From Streptomyces neyagawaensis (GTDB lineage Bacteria; Actinomycetota; Actinomycetes; Streptomycetales; Streptomycetaceae): 32,758 nucleotides of DNA. How positions within the stretch are numbered: the stretch's first letter is position 1; each line of letters begins with the position of its first letter. Shown piece after piece: positions 1 through 7,627 of this stretch. The stretch lies in the NCBI RefSeq assembly GCF_023516595.1, contig NZ_JAMGBG010000132.1, positions 1-32,758 of the forward strand, read 5' to 3'. Under the pieces are notes generated by a model, which was not told where the DNA came from, did no database searches, and saw only the letters and a program-made list of their open reading frames with translations. Position numbers and translations under genes: made by a program.

Positions 1-315
1 CCCGACCGAACCGGCCGGAGACGGGGTATCAACATATCTGGCGTTGATTTTTGGCACGCTGTTGAGTTCTCAAGGAACGGACGCTTCCTTTGTACTCACC
101 CGAGCTGTTCTCGGGCTTTCCTCCGGGCGCTTCCCTTCGGTCTTGCGTTTCCGACTCTATCAGATCGTTTTCCGATCCGATTTCCTCGGTGCTTTCCAGG
201 TTTCCGCTTTCGCGTTTCCCTTTCCGGCGCTTCCGACTCTATCAGATCCTTTCGGGCCTGATTCCCAGTCAGCGGGAGTTGCCTTCACGGCTGTTGGGCC
301 GTTCCGACGTCCCAA
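1..315 (-). other. 5' leader of a 16S rRNA operon (16S lies off the left edge)
   Basis: Read on the minus strand, positions 80-1 contain the conserved actinomycete pre-16S leader: the CTTGAGAACTCAACAGCGTG block, followed by the CAACGCCAGATATGTTGATA block that normally sits some 100-200 nt before mature 16S. The mature rRNA itself is not in the window. Further upstream, two copies of an 18-bp element lie at 149-166 and 231-248 (minus-strand core TCTGATAGAGTCGGAA). Each contains a TAGAGT that could act as a -10 box; Streptomyces rRNA operons usually have several promoters in series. No protein gene here is credible, although short open frames exist. Confidence 0.85.
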
Positions 316-345
316 ACCTTAGCGGATCTGCTCGGCAGTTCCCAA
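316..345 (-). promoter_or_regulatory. Second probable rRNA operon promoter
   Basis: A minus-strand TTGGGA at 345-340, an 18-bp spacer and TAAGGT at 321-316 form a plausible second promoter downstream of the strong one. Serial rRNA promoters are usual in Streptomyces. The -35 box is weaker than at 512-517. Confidence 0.5.
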
Positions 346-488
346 TCGGGCCCGTCGAACCCAAATCGAATTGAATTCGGGCACACCGAATTCACCCCGG
401 CTGGGAGATCGCACTGGTTGGTTTGGGTGCCGCTACTGCGGCGGAGGTGCTGTCGCAGAACCGTTACGGCTCCGTGGCAACCCGAAGA

Positions 489-517
489 ACTCTACGGATC
501 CGCGGGTGGACTGTCAA
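489..517 (-). promoter_or_regulatory. Strong rRNA operon promoter (TTGACA-N17-TAGAGT)
   Basis: On the minus strand a near-consensus sigma-70/HrdB promoter is present. The -35 TTGACA is at 517-512, the spacer is 17 bp, and the -10 TAGAGT is at 494-489. It points left into the rRNA leader, so transcription should begin near 482. It is the best promoter match in the window and lies 54 bp beyond the 3' end of the MarR gene, whose transcript runs in the same direction into it. The rest of 340-570 holds no other feature I can support. Confidence 0.85.
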
Positions 518-570
518 GCATCCCCTCGATGGCCCGTGGTCAAACCTTGGGCGCCCCTCAAGCGTACGGC

Positions 571-1128
571 TCAGTCGAGGTCGGTGAGCCGACCGCCGGC
601 GTCCGGCTGGGCATCCTCGACGCGGCGCAGGAGCCGGGTCAGGACCTCGCCGAGGACGGTGCGCTCCAGAGGGGAGAGGTCCTGAAGGAGGTCCTCCTCG
701 AAGACCGAGGCGAGGCGCATGGCCTCCAGCCACTTCTCCCGGCCGTCGGGGGTCAGCTCCACGATGACGCGGACCCGGTTGGTCTCGTCGCGCTCCCTGG
801 TCACCAGGCCCTCGGTGACCATGCGGTCGATCCGGTGGGTCATGGCGGCCGGGGTGAGACCGAGCCGCTTCGCGAGGTCGCTCGGGCCCATGCGGTACGG
901 GGCACCGGAGAGGACGAGGGCCTTCAGGACCTCCCACTCCGCGTTGCTGATGCCGAGGGCGGCGGTCTGGCGGCCGTAGGCGACGTTCATCCGGCGGTTG
1001 AGGCGGGAGAGCGCCGAGACGATCTTCTCGACCTGGGGGTCGAGGCCCTGGAACTCGCGCTGGTACGCGGCGATCTGCTCTTCGAGTGGCGGCTCGGCGG
1101 TGCCGTTGCTGCCCGGGGTGTCACCCAT
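571..1128 (-). CDS. MarR-family transcriptional regulator
   Basis: A 185-residue winged-helix regulator of the MarR family, a cytoplasmic dimer that usually represses adjacent efflux genes until a small ligand releases it. An N-terminal dimerisation helix (residues about 28-55) is followed by the helix-turn-helix around 80-105 (GPSDLAKRLGLTPAAMTHRI) and the wing near 110-130 (TRERDETNRVRVIVELTPDG), which carries the Asp/Arg pattern typical of MarR wings. Length is normal, with a longer acidic tail. It is transcribed divergently from an MFS transporter across about 125 bp carrying palindromes, the classic repressor/efflux arrangement, so the transporter is its likely target. The ligand is unknown. 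Confidence 0.9.
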   Translation of the reverse strand: MGDTPGSNGTAEPPLEEQIAAYQREFQGLDPQVEKIVSALSRLNRRMNVAYGRQTAALGISNAEWEVLKALVLSGAPYRMGPSDLAKRLGLTPAAMTHRIDRMVTEGLVTRERDETNRVRVIVELTPDGREKWLEAMRLASVFEEDLLQDLSPLERTVLGEVLTRLLRRVEDAQPDAGGRLTDLD

Positions 1129-1158
1129 GGCCGCAGTATGGCACGCCGTCGCTTGGCA

Positions 1159-1208
1159 TCGAAGTCCTTCGAGGTGTAGTGTTTAGCTTCTAAGTTTTAG
1201 CTTCGAAG
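1159..1208. promoter_or_regulatory. Probable MarR operator cluster between divergent genes
   Basis: Three inverted repeats lie in the 125-bp divergent gap: TCGAAG-TC-CTTCGA at 1159-1172, TTAG-CTT-CTAA at 1183-1193, and the related imperfect TTAG-CTT-CGAA at 1197-1207, which overlaps the perfect palindrome CTTCGAAG (1201-1208). The two TTAG sites start 14 bp apart. They sit just upstream of a possible -10 for the transporter (TCTAAT, 1217-1222). Such AT-rich palindromes are the usual MarR binding architecture; assignment to this MarR is inference. Confidence 0.6.
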
Positions 1209-1252
1209 TCTTCACCTCTAATGCTTGGTGGGGGCTTCTTCTACCTAGGCAG

Positions 1253-2566
1253 GTGAACGTGACCAGGGGGATGGGCGCAGCGATGCGTCGGATTCATGTG
1301 GGCAACGCGCTCGGCGCGTTCGGACTCGGCTTCACCGTCCCGTATCTGTACGTCTATGTGGCGCAGGTGCGGGACCTCGGTGCGACGACGGCGGGGCTCG
1401 TGCTCGCGATCTTCGCCGTGGCCGCGCTCGTGGTGCTGCCGTTCGCCGGACGGGCCATAGTCAGGCGCGGTCCGCTTCCGGTGCTGCTCGCCGCCCTGGT
1501 CACCGCTGCCGTCGGGTCGATGAGCCTCGGGCTGGCCGCCGATGCGACGAGCGTGCTGCTGTCCGCGGCCGCGCTCGGGGCCGGGCAGGCCGTGATGCAG
1601 CCGGCGCTGGCGACGATGATCGTCGACTGCTCCGGTGCGGAGACGCGGTCACGGGCCTTCGCGACGCAGTTCTTCCTCCAGAACCTGGGGCTCGGTGTCG
1701 GCGGGCTCATAGGCGGGCATCTCGTGGACCCGTCGCGCTCGGGATCCTTCACCTTGCTGTTCTCCATACAGGCGGCGATGTTCCTGCTGCTCGTCGCTGT
1801 GATGGCGACCGTGCGGATGCCTCGGGCGGCGAAGGGCACGGAGGGGCCGGGGGCGACCGGGTCCAGGGCGACGAGGTCTGCCAAGGAGAGCTGGAAGCAG
1901 TTGCTCGGCAATCGGGCCATGGTGCAGCTGAGTGTGCTGGGGTTCGTGCTGTTCTTCGCCTGCTACGGACAGTTCGAGTCGGGGCTCAGTGCGTACGGGG
2001 TCGAGGCGGCCGGGATTTCGACGTCCGCGCTCGGTACGGCGTTGGCGGCGAACACCGCGGTGATCGTGGTGGCGCAGTTCGTCGTGCTGCGGTTCGTGGA
2101 GCGGCGTCGGCGGTCTCGGGTGATCGCGGCTGTCGGACTGATCTGGGCCGTGGCGTGGGGTGTCGCCGGGGTCGCGGGGCTCGGGCAGGTGAGCCAGACG
2201 ATGGCCACGGCGGCGTTCGTGTCCACGTACGCGCTGTTCGGACTGGGTGAGGCGATGCTGTCGCCGACGGTGGCTCCGCTGGTGGCGGATCTGGCGCCGG
2301 AGGGGATGGCGGGGCAGTACAACTCCGCGTTCGCGCTGGTGAAGCAGTTGGCGTTGGCTGTGGGGCCGGCGGTGGGTGGGCCCATGGGGGCGTCGTGGCA
2401 TGCGGCGTATGTGGTGGTGTTCCTGTTGTTCTCGTTGGGGATCGTGGTGCTTGCGGTTCGGTTGGGGCGGGTGCTTACGGGGGTGCAGGATCTGCCCGGG
2501 GCTGGGAAGAGTCGGGTGGTTGCTCGGGGTGGGGCGGGGGCCGAGTCCGCGGTGGCTCGGGCCTGA
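1253..2566 (+). CDS. MFS transporter (probable drug/metabolite efflux)
   Basis: A major facilitator superfamily protein of about 430 residues with twelve hydrophobic segments and the usual central basic/polar cytoplasmic loop (about residues 195-220). The motif-A-like loop between helices 2 and 3 reads GRAIVRRGP. It is expected in the plasma membrane as a proton-coupled exporter; the substrate cannot be told. It is divergent from a MarR regulator. The start is uncertain: GTG 1253, GTG 1259 (five bases after AGGCAGG), ATG 1271 and ATG 1283 are all in frame, and the hydrophobic N-terminus begins only after 1283. G and T content rises noticeably in the last 150 bp, as is common near Streptomyces gene ends. 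The gene converges on the phosphatase gene at 2787. Confidence 0.85.
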   Translation: MNVTRGMGAAMRRIHVGNALGAFGLGFTVPYLYVYVAQVRDLGATTAGLVLAIFAVAALVVLPFAGRAIVRRGPLPVLLAALVTAAVGSMSLGLAADATSVLLSAAALGAGQAVMQPALATMIVDCSGAETRSRAFATQFFLQNLGLGVGGLIGGHLVDPSRSGSFTLLFSIQAAMFLLLVAVMATVRMPRAAKGTEGPGATGSRATRSAKESWKQLLGNRAMVQLSVLGFVLFFACYGQFESGLSAYGVEAAGISTSALGTALAANTAVIVVAQFVVLRFVERRRRSRVIAAVGLIWAVAWGVAGVAGLGQVSQTMATAAFVSTYALFGLGEAMLSPTVAPLVADLAPEGMAGQYNSAFALVKQLALAVGPAVGGPMGASWHAAYVVVFLLFSLGIVVLAVRLGRVLTGVQDLPGAGKSRVVARGGAGAESAVARA

Positions 2567-2567
2567 G

Positions 2568-2747
2568 TTTTCTCGCCCCCGCCGCCCCTACCCGTCCCAT
2601 CCAGCAGGGGCTGCCGCCCCTTCTACCCCGCTTTCGGCGCCTTCCAGCTCGGGGGTACGCGGTTCGTCGGCGGGTGCGGGTTCGTCGTGGTTTCTCGCGC
2701 AGTTCCCCGCGCCCCTGAAGGGAACGGGCCTGCGGCCCGCCCCTTCA
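2568..2747. terminator. Convergent intergenic region with dispersed repeats and a two-way terminator hairpin
   Basis: Between the convergent MFS and phosphatase genes lies a strong stem-loop at 2716-2747: arms TGAAGGG/CCCTTCA enclose GGGCC-TGC-GGCCC. It could end both transcripts. Just before it (about 2690-2715) is the sequence CAGTTCCCCGCGCCCCT, a short element scattered between Streptomyces genes and seen again at about 18640. The stretch 2568-2600 (TTTCTCGCCCCCGCCGCCCC) is a second dispersed element, with relatives at about 7360 and 13165. Confidence 0.65.
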
Positions 2748-2786
2748 TGAAACCCGCACCCGCCAACGCAGCCCCCGGCCCCACCC

Positions 2787-4469
2787 CTACGGCGTAGCCC
2801 GCGGTAGGGCGAACTCGCACCACACCGCCTTGCCGCCTCCTGGGGTGCGGCGGCTGCCCCAGTTGGAGGCGATCGTGGCGATGATGGAGATGCCTCGGCC
2901 GGACTCGTCGCCGGGTTCGGCTCGGCGGCGGCGTGGGAGGTGGTCGTTGCCGTCGGTGACCTCGACGATCAGGCGGCGGTCGGTGCGGCGCAGCCGCAGC
3001 CGCATGGGCGGGGTGCCGTGCTGGAGGGAGTTGGCGACGAGTTCGCTGGCGGCGAGGACGCCCAGGTCATGGAGTTCGGGCGGGAACCGCCAGCTGGTCA
3101 GGACGCCGGAGGCGAACGCTCTGGCTCGGGGGGCCGCTTCGACGCCGCCGAGGAGTTCCAGGGCGGCGTTGCGGAAGAGGTCGCCGTCGGGGCCGGTGCG
3201 GGACGGGTGCTGGAGGACGAGGACGGCGACATCGTCGTCATGGTCGGCGGTGACGCCGGTCGAGCGGACCAGGCGGTCGCAGATCACCTGGGGTGTTCCG
3301 GTGGCGCCGGCCAGGGCTCTTTCCAGGGCGGCGATGCCCTCGTCCAGGTCCTCGTTGCGCCGTTCCACCAGGCCGTCCGTGTAGAGGACGGCTGTGGAGC
3401 CGGGGCACAGGGGGATCGAGCCGGAGGCGTGCATCCAGCCGCCGGTGCCGAGCGGAGGGCCGATCGGCTCGTCGGCGCGCTGGACGCTGCCGTTCTCGTC
3501 TCGGACGAGGATCGGGAGGTGGCCGGCGGAGGCGTAGACCAGGCGGCCCTCGTTGGGGTCGTGGACGGCGTAGGCGCAGGTGGCGATCTGGTTGGCGTCG
3601 ATCTCCGTGGCGAGGCCGTCCAGGAGCTGGAGCACCTCGTGCGGGGGGAGATCGAGGCGGGCGTAGGCGCGGACGGCGGTACGGAGTTGGCCCATGACGG
3701 CCGCGGCGCGTACGCCCCGGCCCATGACGTCGCCGATGACCAGGGCCGTGCGGCCGCCGCCGAGGGTGATGACGTCGTACCAGTCGCCGCCGACGGCGGT
3801 CTCGGTGCCGCCGGGGTGGTAGACGGCGGCGATGCGCAGGTCGTCGGGCTCCTCCAGTTCCTGGGGGAGGAGGGAGCGCTGGAGGGTGACGGCGGTTTCG
3901 CGCTGGCGGCGTTCGCTGGCGCGGAGGCGTTCGGCGGCCTCGGCGTGGTCGGTGACATCGGCGGCGAAGATCAGGACGCCGCCCTCGCCGCCCGCGCCGG
4001 GCTCGGTGCCCGCGGGGACGTCGACCGGCGTGCAGGTGATCGTGTACGAGCGGCCGGAGGGGGCCTTGCGGGACTTGACCGTGCGGGGCTTGGAGCTGCG
4101 CAGCACCTGGTCGAGGAGGGGCAGCAGGCCGAGGGCGTCCAACTCCGGGAGGGCCTCGCGGGCCGGTGCGCCGAGGGGGCGTCCGCCGAAGGCCGCGACA
4201 TAGGCGTCGTTGACGTAGGCGGTGCGGTGGTCGTGGCCGTGGACGAGGGCGACAAGGGCCGGGATGCGGTCGAGGATCTCGCGGGTGGGGAGGTCGTCGA
4301 CGGCGGGCACGGGCGGGGTGTCGTCCGGTGGGTCGTCGCTCTGCCGTTCGGCGCGGGCCGCGGGCACGGCGCCCTCCCCCCGCCGGTCCGGGGTGACCGT
4401 GTGTTCGGTCCGCGCTGCGGCGCGGCGCTGCGTACCGGGGAGCCGGGCGCTCCAGCGCGTGAAGTTCAC
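2787..4469 (-). CDS. PAS-PP2C(SpoIIE)-HATPase regulatory phosphatase
   Basis: A soluble 560-residue three-domain protein. Residues about 65-180 are a PAS sensor; about 210-422 are a SpoIIE-type PP2C serine/threonine phosphatase with its metal-binding motifs (GGDWYD 227-232, GD 246-247, TDG 364-366, HDDDVA near 410-415). Residues about 450-560 are an RsbW-like HATPase (ELVANSLQH 476-484, GRGI near 524). Proteins of this type act in partner-switching pathways on anti-sigma-factor antagonists, with the kinase domain as anti-sigma-like switch. I chose GTG 4469 because AAGGA lies four bases upstream and the product then begins VNFTRWSARLPG, a familiar Streptomyces N-terminus. The frame is open to 4688, but that extension is proline/alanine/glycine-rich and low-complexity. 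No anti-anti-sigma gene is adjacent. Confidence 0.9.
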   Translation of the reverse strand: MNFTRWSARLPGTQRRAAARTEHTVTPDRRGEGAVPAARAERQSDDPPDDTPPVPAVDDLPTREILDRIPALVALVHGHDHRTAYVNDAYVAAFGGRPLGAPAREALPELDALGLLPLLDQVLRSSKPRTVKSRKAPSGRSYTITCTPVDVPAGTEPGAGGEGGVLIFAADVTDHAEAAERLRASERRQRETAVTLQRSLLPQELEEPDDLRIAAVYHPGGTETAVGGDWYDVITLGGGRTALVIGDVMGRGVRAAAVMGQLRTAVRAYARLDLPPHEVLQLLDGLATEIDANQIATCAYAVHDPNEGRLVYASAGHLPILVRDENGSVQRADEPIGPPLGTGGWMHASGSIPLCPGSTAVLYTDGLVERRNEDLDEGIAALERALAGATGTPQVICDRLVRSTGVTADHDDDVAVLVLQHPSRTGPDGDLFRNAALELLGGVEAAPRARAFASGVLTSWRFPPELHDLGVLAASELVANSLQHGTPPMRLRLRRTDRRLIVEVTDGNDHLPRRRRAEPGDESGRGISIIATIASNWGSRRTPGGGKAVWCEFALPRATP

Positions 4470-4769
4470 CGAATCCTTGCCTCGTGCCTCGTGGTGTTGT
4501 CTGTGGCCGGCTCCGGTTCCGGCCGGTGCTCCGGGGGTGGCCCCGGTGGTCCCGGGGTGGCCCCGGGGTGCAGCGGTGGGGGACGCCTGGTCGTGCGGGC
4601 GTGTGGGTACGTCGGGGTGCTCAGGGGTGTTTCGTGCGGGCTTCGTCGGGTCCTGCTCGGGCAGGGCGGTGACCCCGCCCGAGATCATGGATCATGTCGC
4701 GGGCCAGTCTGTCCGACCGGGCCGACATCCGTCAGACGTCGGCCTGAACGGTGGAGTTCCTGGATCCGG

Positions 4770-6137
4770 TCAGGACGACCCCTTCGGGTTCTCAGGAGCC
4801 TTTCCACCGGCAGCCAGTTCGAACTCCGCACGGGGATGTTCAAGTGATCCGAGGGAGACGATCTCTCGTTTGAAGAGGCCGGCGAGGGTCCATTCGGCGA
4901 GGACCCGGGCCTTGCGGTTGAAGGTCGGCACCCGGCTGAGGTGGTAGACGCGGTGCATGAACCAGGCGGGGTAACCCTTCAGCTTCCGGCCGTAGACGTG
5001 CGCCACGCCCTTGTGCAGTCCCAGGGAGGCTACGGAGCCCACGTACTTGTGGGCGTACGCCTCCAGCGGCTGGCCGCGCAGCGAGCGGACGATGTTGTCG
5101 CCGAGCGTCCTGGCCTGGCGCACGGCGTGCTGGGCGTTGGGTGCGGTCTCCTTGCCCGGTTCGCTCGCGGTGATGTCGGGGACGGCGGCCGCGTCGCCGG
5201 CGGCCCACGCGTGCGAGACGCCCTCCACGGACAGCTCGGGGGTGCACTTCAGACGCCCGCGCTCGTTCAGCGGGAGGTCGGTGGCGGCGAGGATCGGGTG
5301 CGGCCTGACGCCGGCGGTCCAGACGACCGTGCGGGTCGGGAAGCGGGCGCCGTCGCTGAGGACGGCGACGCGGTCGGCGCAGGACTCGAGGCGGGTGTGG
5401 AGGCGTACGTCGATGTTGCGGCGGCGCAGTTCGGTGACCGTGTAGCGGCCCATCTCCTCGCCGACCTCGGGGAGGATGCGGTCCGAGGCCTCCACGAGGA
5501 TCCACTTCATGTCCTCGGGCTTGACGTTGTGGTAGTACCGCGCGGTGTAGCGGGCCATGTCCTCCAGTTCACCGAGCGCCTCCACGCCGGCGTAGCCGCC
5601 GCCCACGAAGACGAAGGTCAGGGCTGCGTCGCGGATCGCGGGGTCGCGGGTGGAGGAGGCGATGTCCATCTGCTCGATGACGTGGTTGCGCAGGCCGATG
5701 GCCTCCTCGACGGTCTTGAAGCCGATACCGAAGTCGGCGAGACCGGGGACGGGCAGGGTGCGCGAGATCGAGCCGGGCGCGAGGACCAGCTCGTCGTACG
5801 ACAGCTGCTCGGCGGTCGAACCCTCCTCCGCGGTGGCGAGGGTGGTGAGGGTCGCGACGCGCTTGGCGTGGTTGATCTCGGTGGCCTCGCCGATGACGAC
5901 CTTGCACTGGTTCAGGACGCGACGCAGCGGGACGACGACATGGCGGGGCGAGATGGAGCCCGCCGCGGCCTCCGGAAGGAAGGGTTGATACGTCATATAT
6001 GGGTCGGGGGACACTACGACGATCTCGATGTCGCCGCTACTCAGTTCCCGCTTCAGCTGACGCTGCAGACGCAGCGCGGTGTACAGCCCGACGTAACCGC
6101 CGCCGACGATGAGGATGCGCATCCGTTCCTTCACCAT
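4770..6137 (-). CDS. ndh: Type II NADH dehydrogenase (NDH-2)
   Basis: A 455-residue single-subunit flavoprotein that oxidises NADH and passes electrons to menaquinone without pumping protons, at the inner face of the membrane. Two dinucleotide-binding folds are visible: FAD site GGGYVG at residues 12-17, and NADH site GGGYAG at 179-184 followed by VEALGELED. The late FAD motif AAGDAAAVPD is near 310, followed by QARTLGDNI and C-terminal amphipathic/hydrophobic stretches used for membrane attachment. From memory it matches the S. coelicolor NADH dehydrogenase next to atrA. ATG 6137 and ATG 6122 are both possible starts; AGAGG lies 11 bases before the first, AAGGA four bases before the second. 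It is transcribed away from atrA across a 390-bp gap. Confidence 0.9.
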   Translation of the reverse strand: MVKERMRILIVGGGYVGLYTALRLQRQLKRELSSGDIEIVVVSPDPYMTYQPFLPEAAAGSISPRHVVVPLRRVLNQCKVVIGEATEINHAKRVATLTTLATAEEGSTAEQLSYDELVLAPGSISRTLPVPGLADFGIGFKTVEEAIGLRNHVIEQMDIASSTRDPAIRDAALTFVFVGGGYAGVEALGELEDMARYTARYYHNVKPEDMKWILVEASDRILPEVGEEMGRYTVTELRRRNIDVRLHTRLESCADRVAVLSDGARFPTRTVVWTAGVRPHPILAATDLPLNERGRLKCTPELSVEGVSHAWAAGDAAAVPDITASEPGKETAPNAQHAVRQARTLGDNIVRSLRGQPLEAYAHKYVGSVASLGLHKGVAHVYGRKLKGYPAWFMHRVYHLSRVPTFNRKARVLAEWTLAGLFKREIVSLGSLEHPRAEFELAAGGKAPENPKGSS

Positions 6138-6527
6138 CCCATGACGCACCTCTCTCGCTGGTTTGTCCACAGCCCCGGCAATTTGTGTGACCGGTCGCCC
6201 TGTGGGCGCGGGGTTGGCCGATTCACCGGCGTGAGCGGCAGGTGCGCAGGTCAGATGGTGTGAGCCGGGTGGCAGCGGGGGGCGCAAACGGTACCTAAAC
6301 CGCCCGTACTCCGATCGTGGGGCGCACCGTGCGGAACGTGCCCCTTCTGAATTGACTCCCTCTCAACTATGTTCGTGTGTCGACGGGGTGCATGGGGGAT
6401 GCGTTCAAGGGATTCGGCCGAGTTCAGGCTCGGAACCGTGGAGGACCACGAACGCTCGTCCCGCCACTCCGGCTTCCGATGACGGGGAGAGTCTCCGGGG
6501 GGAGACGTCATTACCGGGGGAACACAT
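6138..6527. promoter_or_regulatory. Divergent ndh/atrA control region
   Basis: 390 bp with no gene. It holds a perfect Streptomyces DnaA-box 9-mer TTGTCCACA at 6163-6171, just 26 bp before the ndh start. It also holds an inverted repeat TTGA-N7-TCAA at 6352-6366, and a palindrome GGAGA-G-TCTCC at 6486-6496 some 30 bp before the atrA start that could be a TetR-type operator. GGGGG at 6516-6520 is the atrA ribosome-binding site. I could not identify a convincing -35/-10 pair for either gene. Confidence 0.45.
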
Positions 6528-7313
6528 ATGCATATTCAGGACTCTCATTGGTCGTCCGCCTCAGCTCTCGCGCCCAGCGGCGCGATCGGCACGGCGGGCG
6601 GCAACGGGCGCGGGGACGGGTCGAGGTCGACGCCGCTCCGTGTGGACGCACAGCGCAACCTCGAGCACGTGCTGCGCGCGGCGCGCGAGGTCTTCGGCGA
6701 GCTGGGGTACGGCGCGCCGATGGAGGATGTCGCCCGCCGTGCGCGGGTCGGTGTGGGCACGGTGTACCGGCGCTTCCCGAGCAAGGATGTCCTGGTCCGG
6801 CGCATAGCCGAGGAGGAGACGTCCCGGCTCACCGACCAGGCACGGGTAGCGCTCGGGCAGGAGGAGGACCCGTGGTCGGCGCTGTCGCGCTTCCTGCGGA
6901 CGTCGGTGGCCTCCGGTGCCGGGCGGCTGCTGCCGCCGCAGGTACTGCGGGTCGGGGTCGCGGAGGACGGGACCGAGGTCGGGGTCGGCGGGATCGCCGA
7001 CGAGCACCGGGTGCCGCAGCAGCGGGTCCAGCCGACGGCCGAGCTGCGGCTGGTGTCGTCGGACGCTTCGCCGGCGCCGCTGGGTGCCGGGCCGGCCGAC
7101 GACGCCGGGGCCTCGGCGCTGCTGGAGGTCGTGGGGCAGCTGGTGGAGCGGGCCCGGGCGGCGGGTGAGCTGCGGGAGGACGTGACCGTGGCCGACGTGC
7201 TGCTCGTGATCGCCACGGCGGCACCGTCCCTGCCGGACGCGGCACAGCAGGCCGCGGCTTCGGCCCGGCTGTTGGACATCCTGCTGGAGGGGCTCCGGTC
7301 CCGGCCGGCTTGA
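6528..7313 (+). CDS. atrA: TetR-family regulator AtrA
   Basis: A 261-residue TetR-family protein. The DNA-binding domain is at about residues 42-90: RNLEHVLRAAREVFGELGYG, then the helix-turn-helix MEDVARRARVGVGTVYRRFPSK. A long ligand-binding domain follows, with a variable loop (about 150-190) and a conserved C-terminus ending ARLLDILLEGLRSRPA. The N-terminal MHIQDSHWSSASALAPSG and the position beside an NDH-2 gene match my recollection of AtrA, the pleiotropic regulator that activates actII-ORF4 and other antibiotic and developmental genes in S. coelicolor (SCO4118). ATG 6528 is preceded by GGGGG with seven-base spacing. Identity rests on remembered sequence and context, not a database search. 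Confidence 0.82.
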   Translation: MHIQDSHWSSASALAPSGAIGTAGGNGRGDGSRSTPLRVDAQRNLEHVLRAAREVFGELGYGAPMEDVARRARVGVGTVYRRFPSKDVLVRRIAEEETSRLTDQARVALGQEEDPWSALSRFLRTSVASGAGRLLPPQVLRVGVAEDGTEVGVGGIADEHRVPQQRVQPTAELRLVSSDASPAPLGAGPADDAGASALLEVVGQLVERARAAGELREDVTVADVLLVIATAAPSLPDAAQQAAASARLLDILLEGLRSRPA

Positions 7314-7353
7314 GGGTGGGGGTAGCGCGCCGCAGAAAGTGCGCCACCTCGTA

Positions 7354-7387
7354 GGGCGGTGTGGGGCTCGCGCCCCCGCCGCCCTTT
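7354..7387 (+). terminator. Hairpin terminator after atrA
   Basis: Forty bases after the atrA stop, GGGCGG-N3-GGGGC can pair with GCCCC-N2-CCGCCC around a TCGC loop, followed by TTT. Part of it is the GCGCCCCCGCCGCCC dispersed element. The remainder of the 7314-7627 gap holds two copies of CTTTCCCGTGGCCGC about 20 bp apart (starting near 7402) and a possible -10 CAATAT at 7568-7573. No other gene is seen. Confidence 0.5.
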
Positions 7388-7627
7388 CCCGTTCCCGCCG
7401 CGCTTTCCCGTGGCCGCTCCCTTTCCCGTGGCCGCAGCCTCTTCCTGTTGGCGCTCTCGCTCTCGTCACCAGAGGTCGGCCACTCGTACGGGTGAACTCG
7501 TGCACGGAGGGCTGGGGAGACGCTCGGACGGGTGATATGCCCTTGAGGCCCGGGGCTGAACAAAAGCCAATATGGCAGGGTGACTCGGGGTTCGGGACTG
7601 TGTCGGCTGGCGGCGGGGGCTTCCGCG

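Noticed and set aside
44..374. Short open frames in the first 400 bases.
   Set aside because: The region is rRNA leader and promoter on the minus strand; the frames are Phe/Ser/Arg-rich and have no coding features.
4470..4688. 73-residue N-terminal extension of the PAS-PP2C protein.
   Set aside because: Low-complexity Pro/Ala/Gly sequence; GTG 4469 has AAGGA upstream and a familiar N-terminus.
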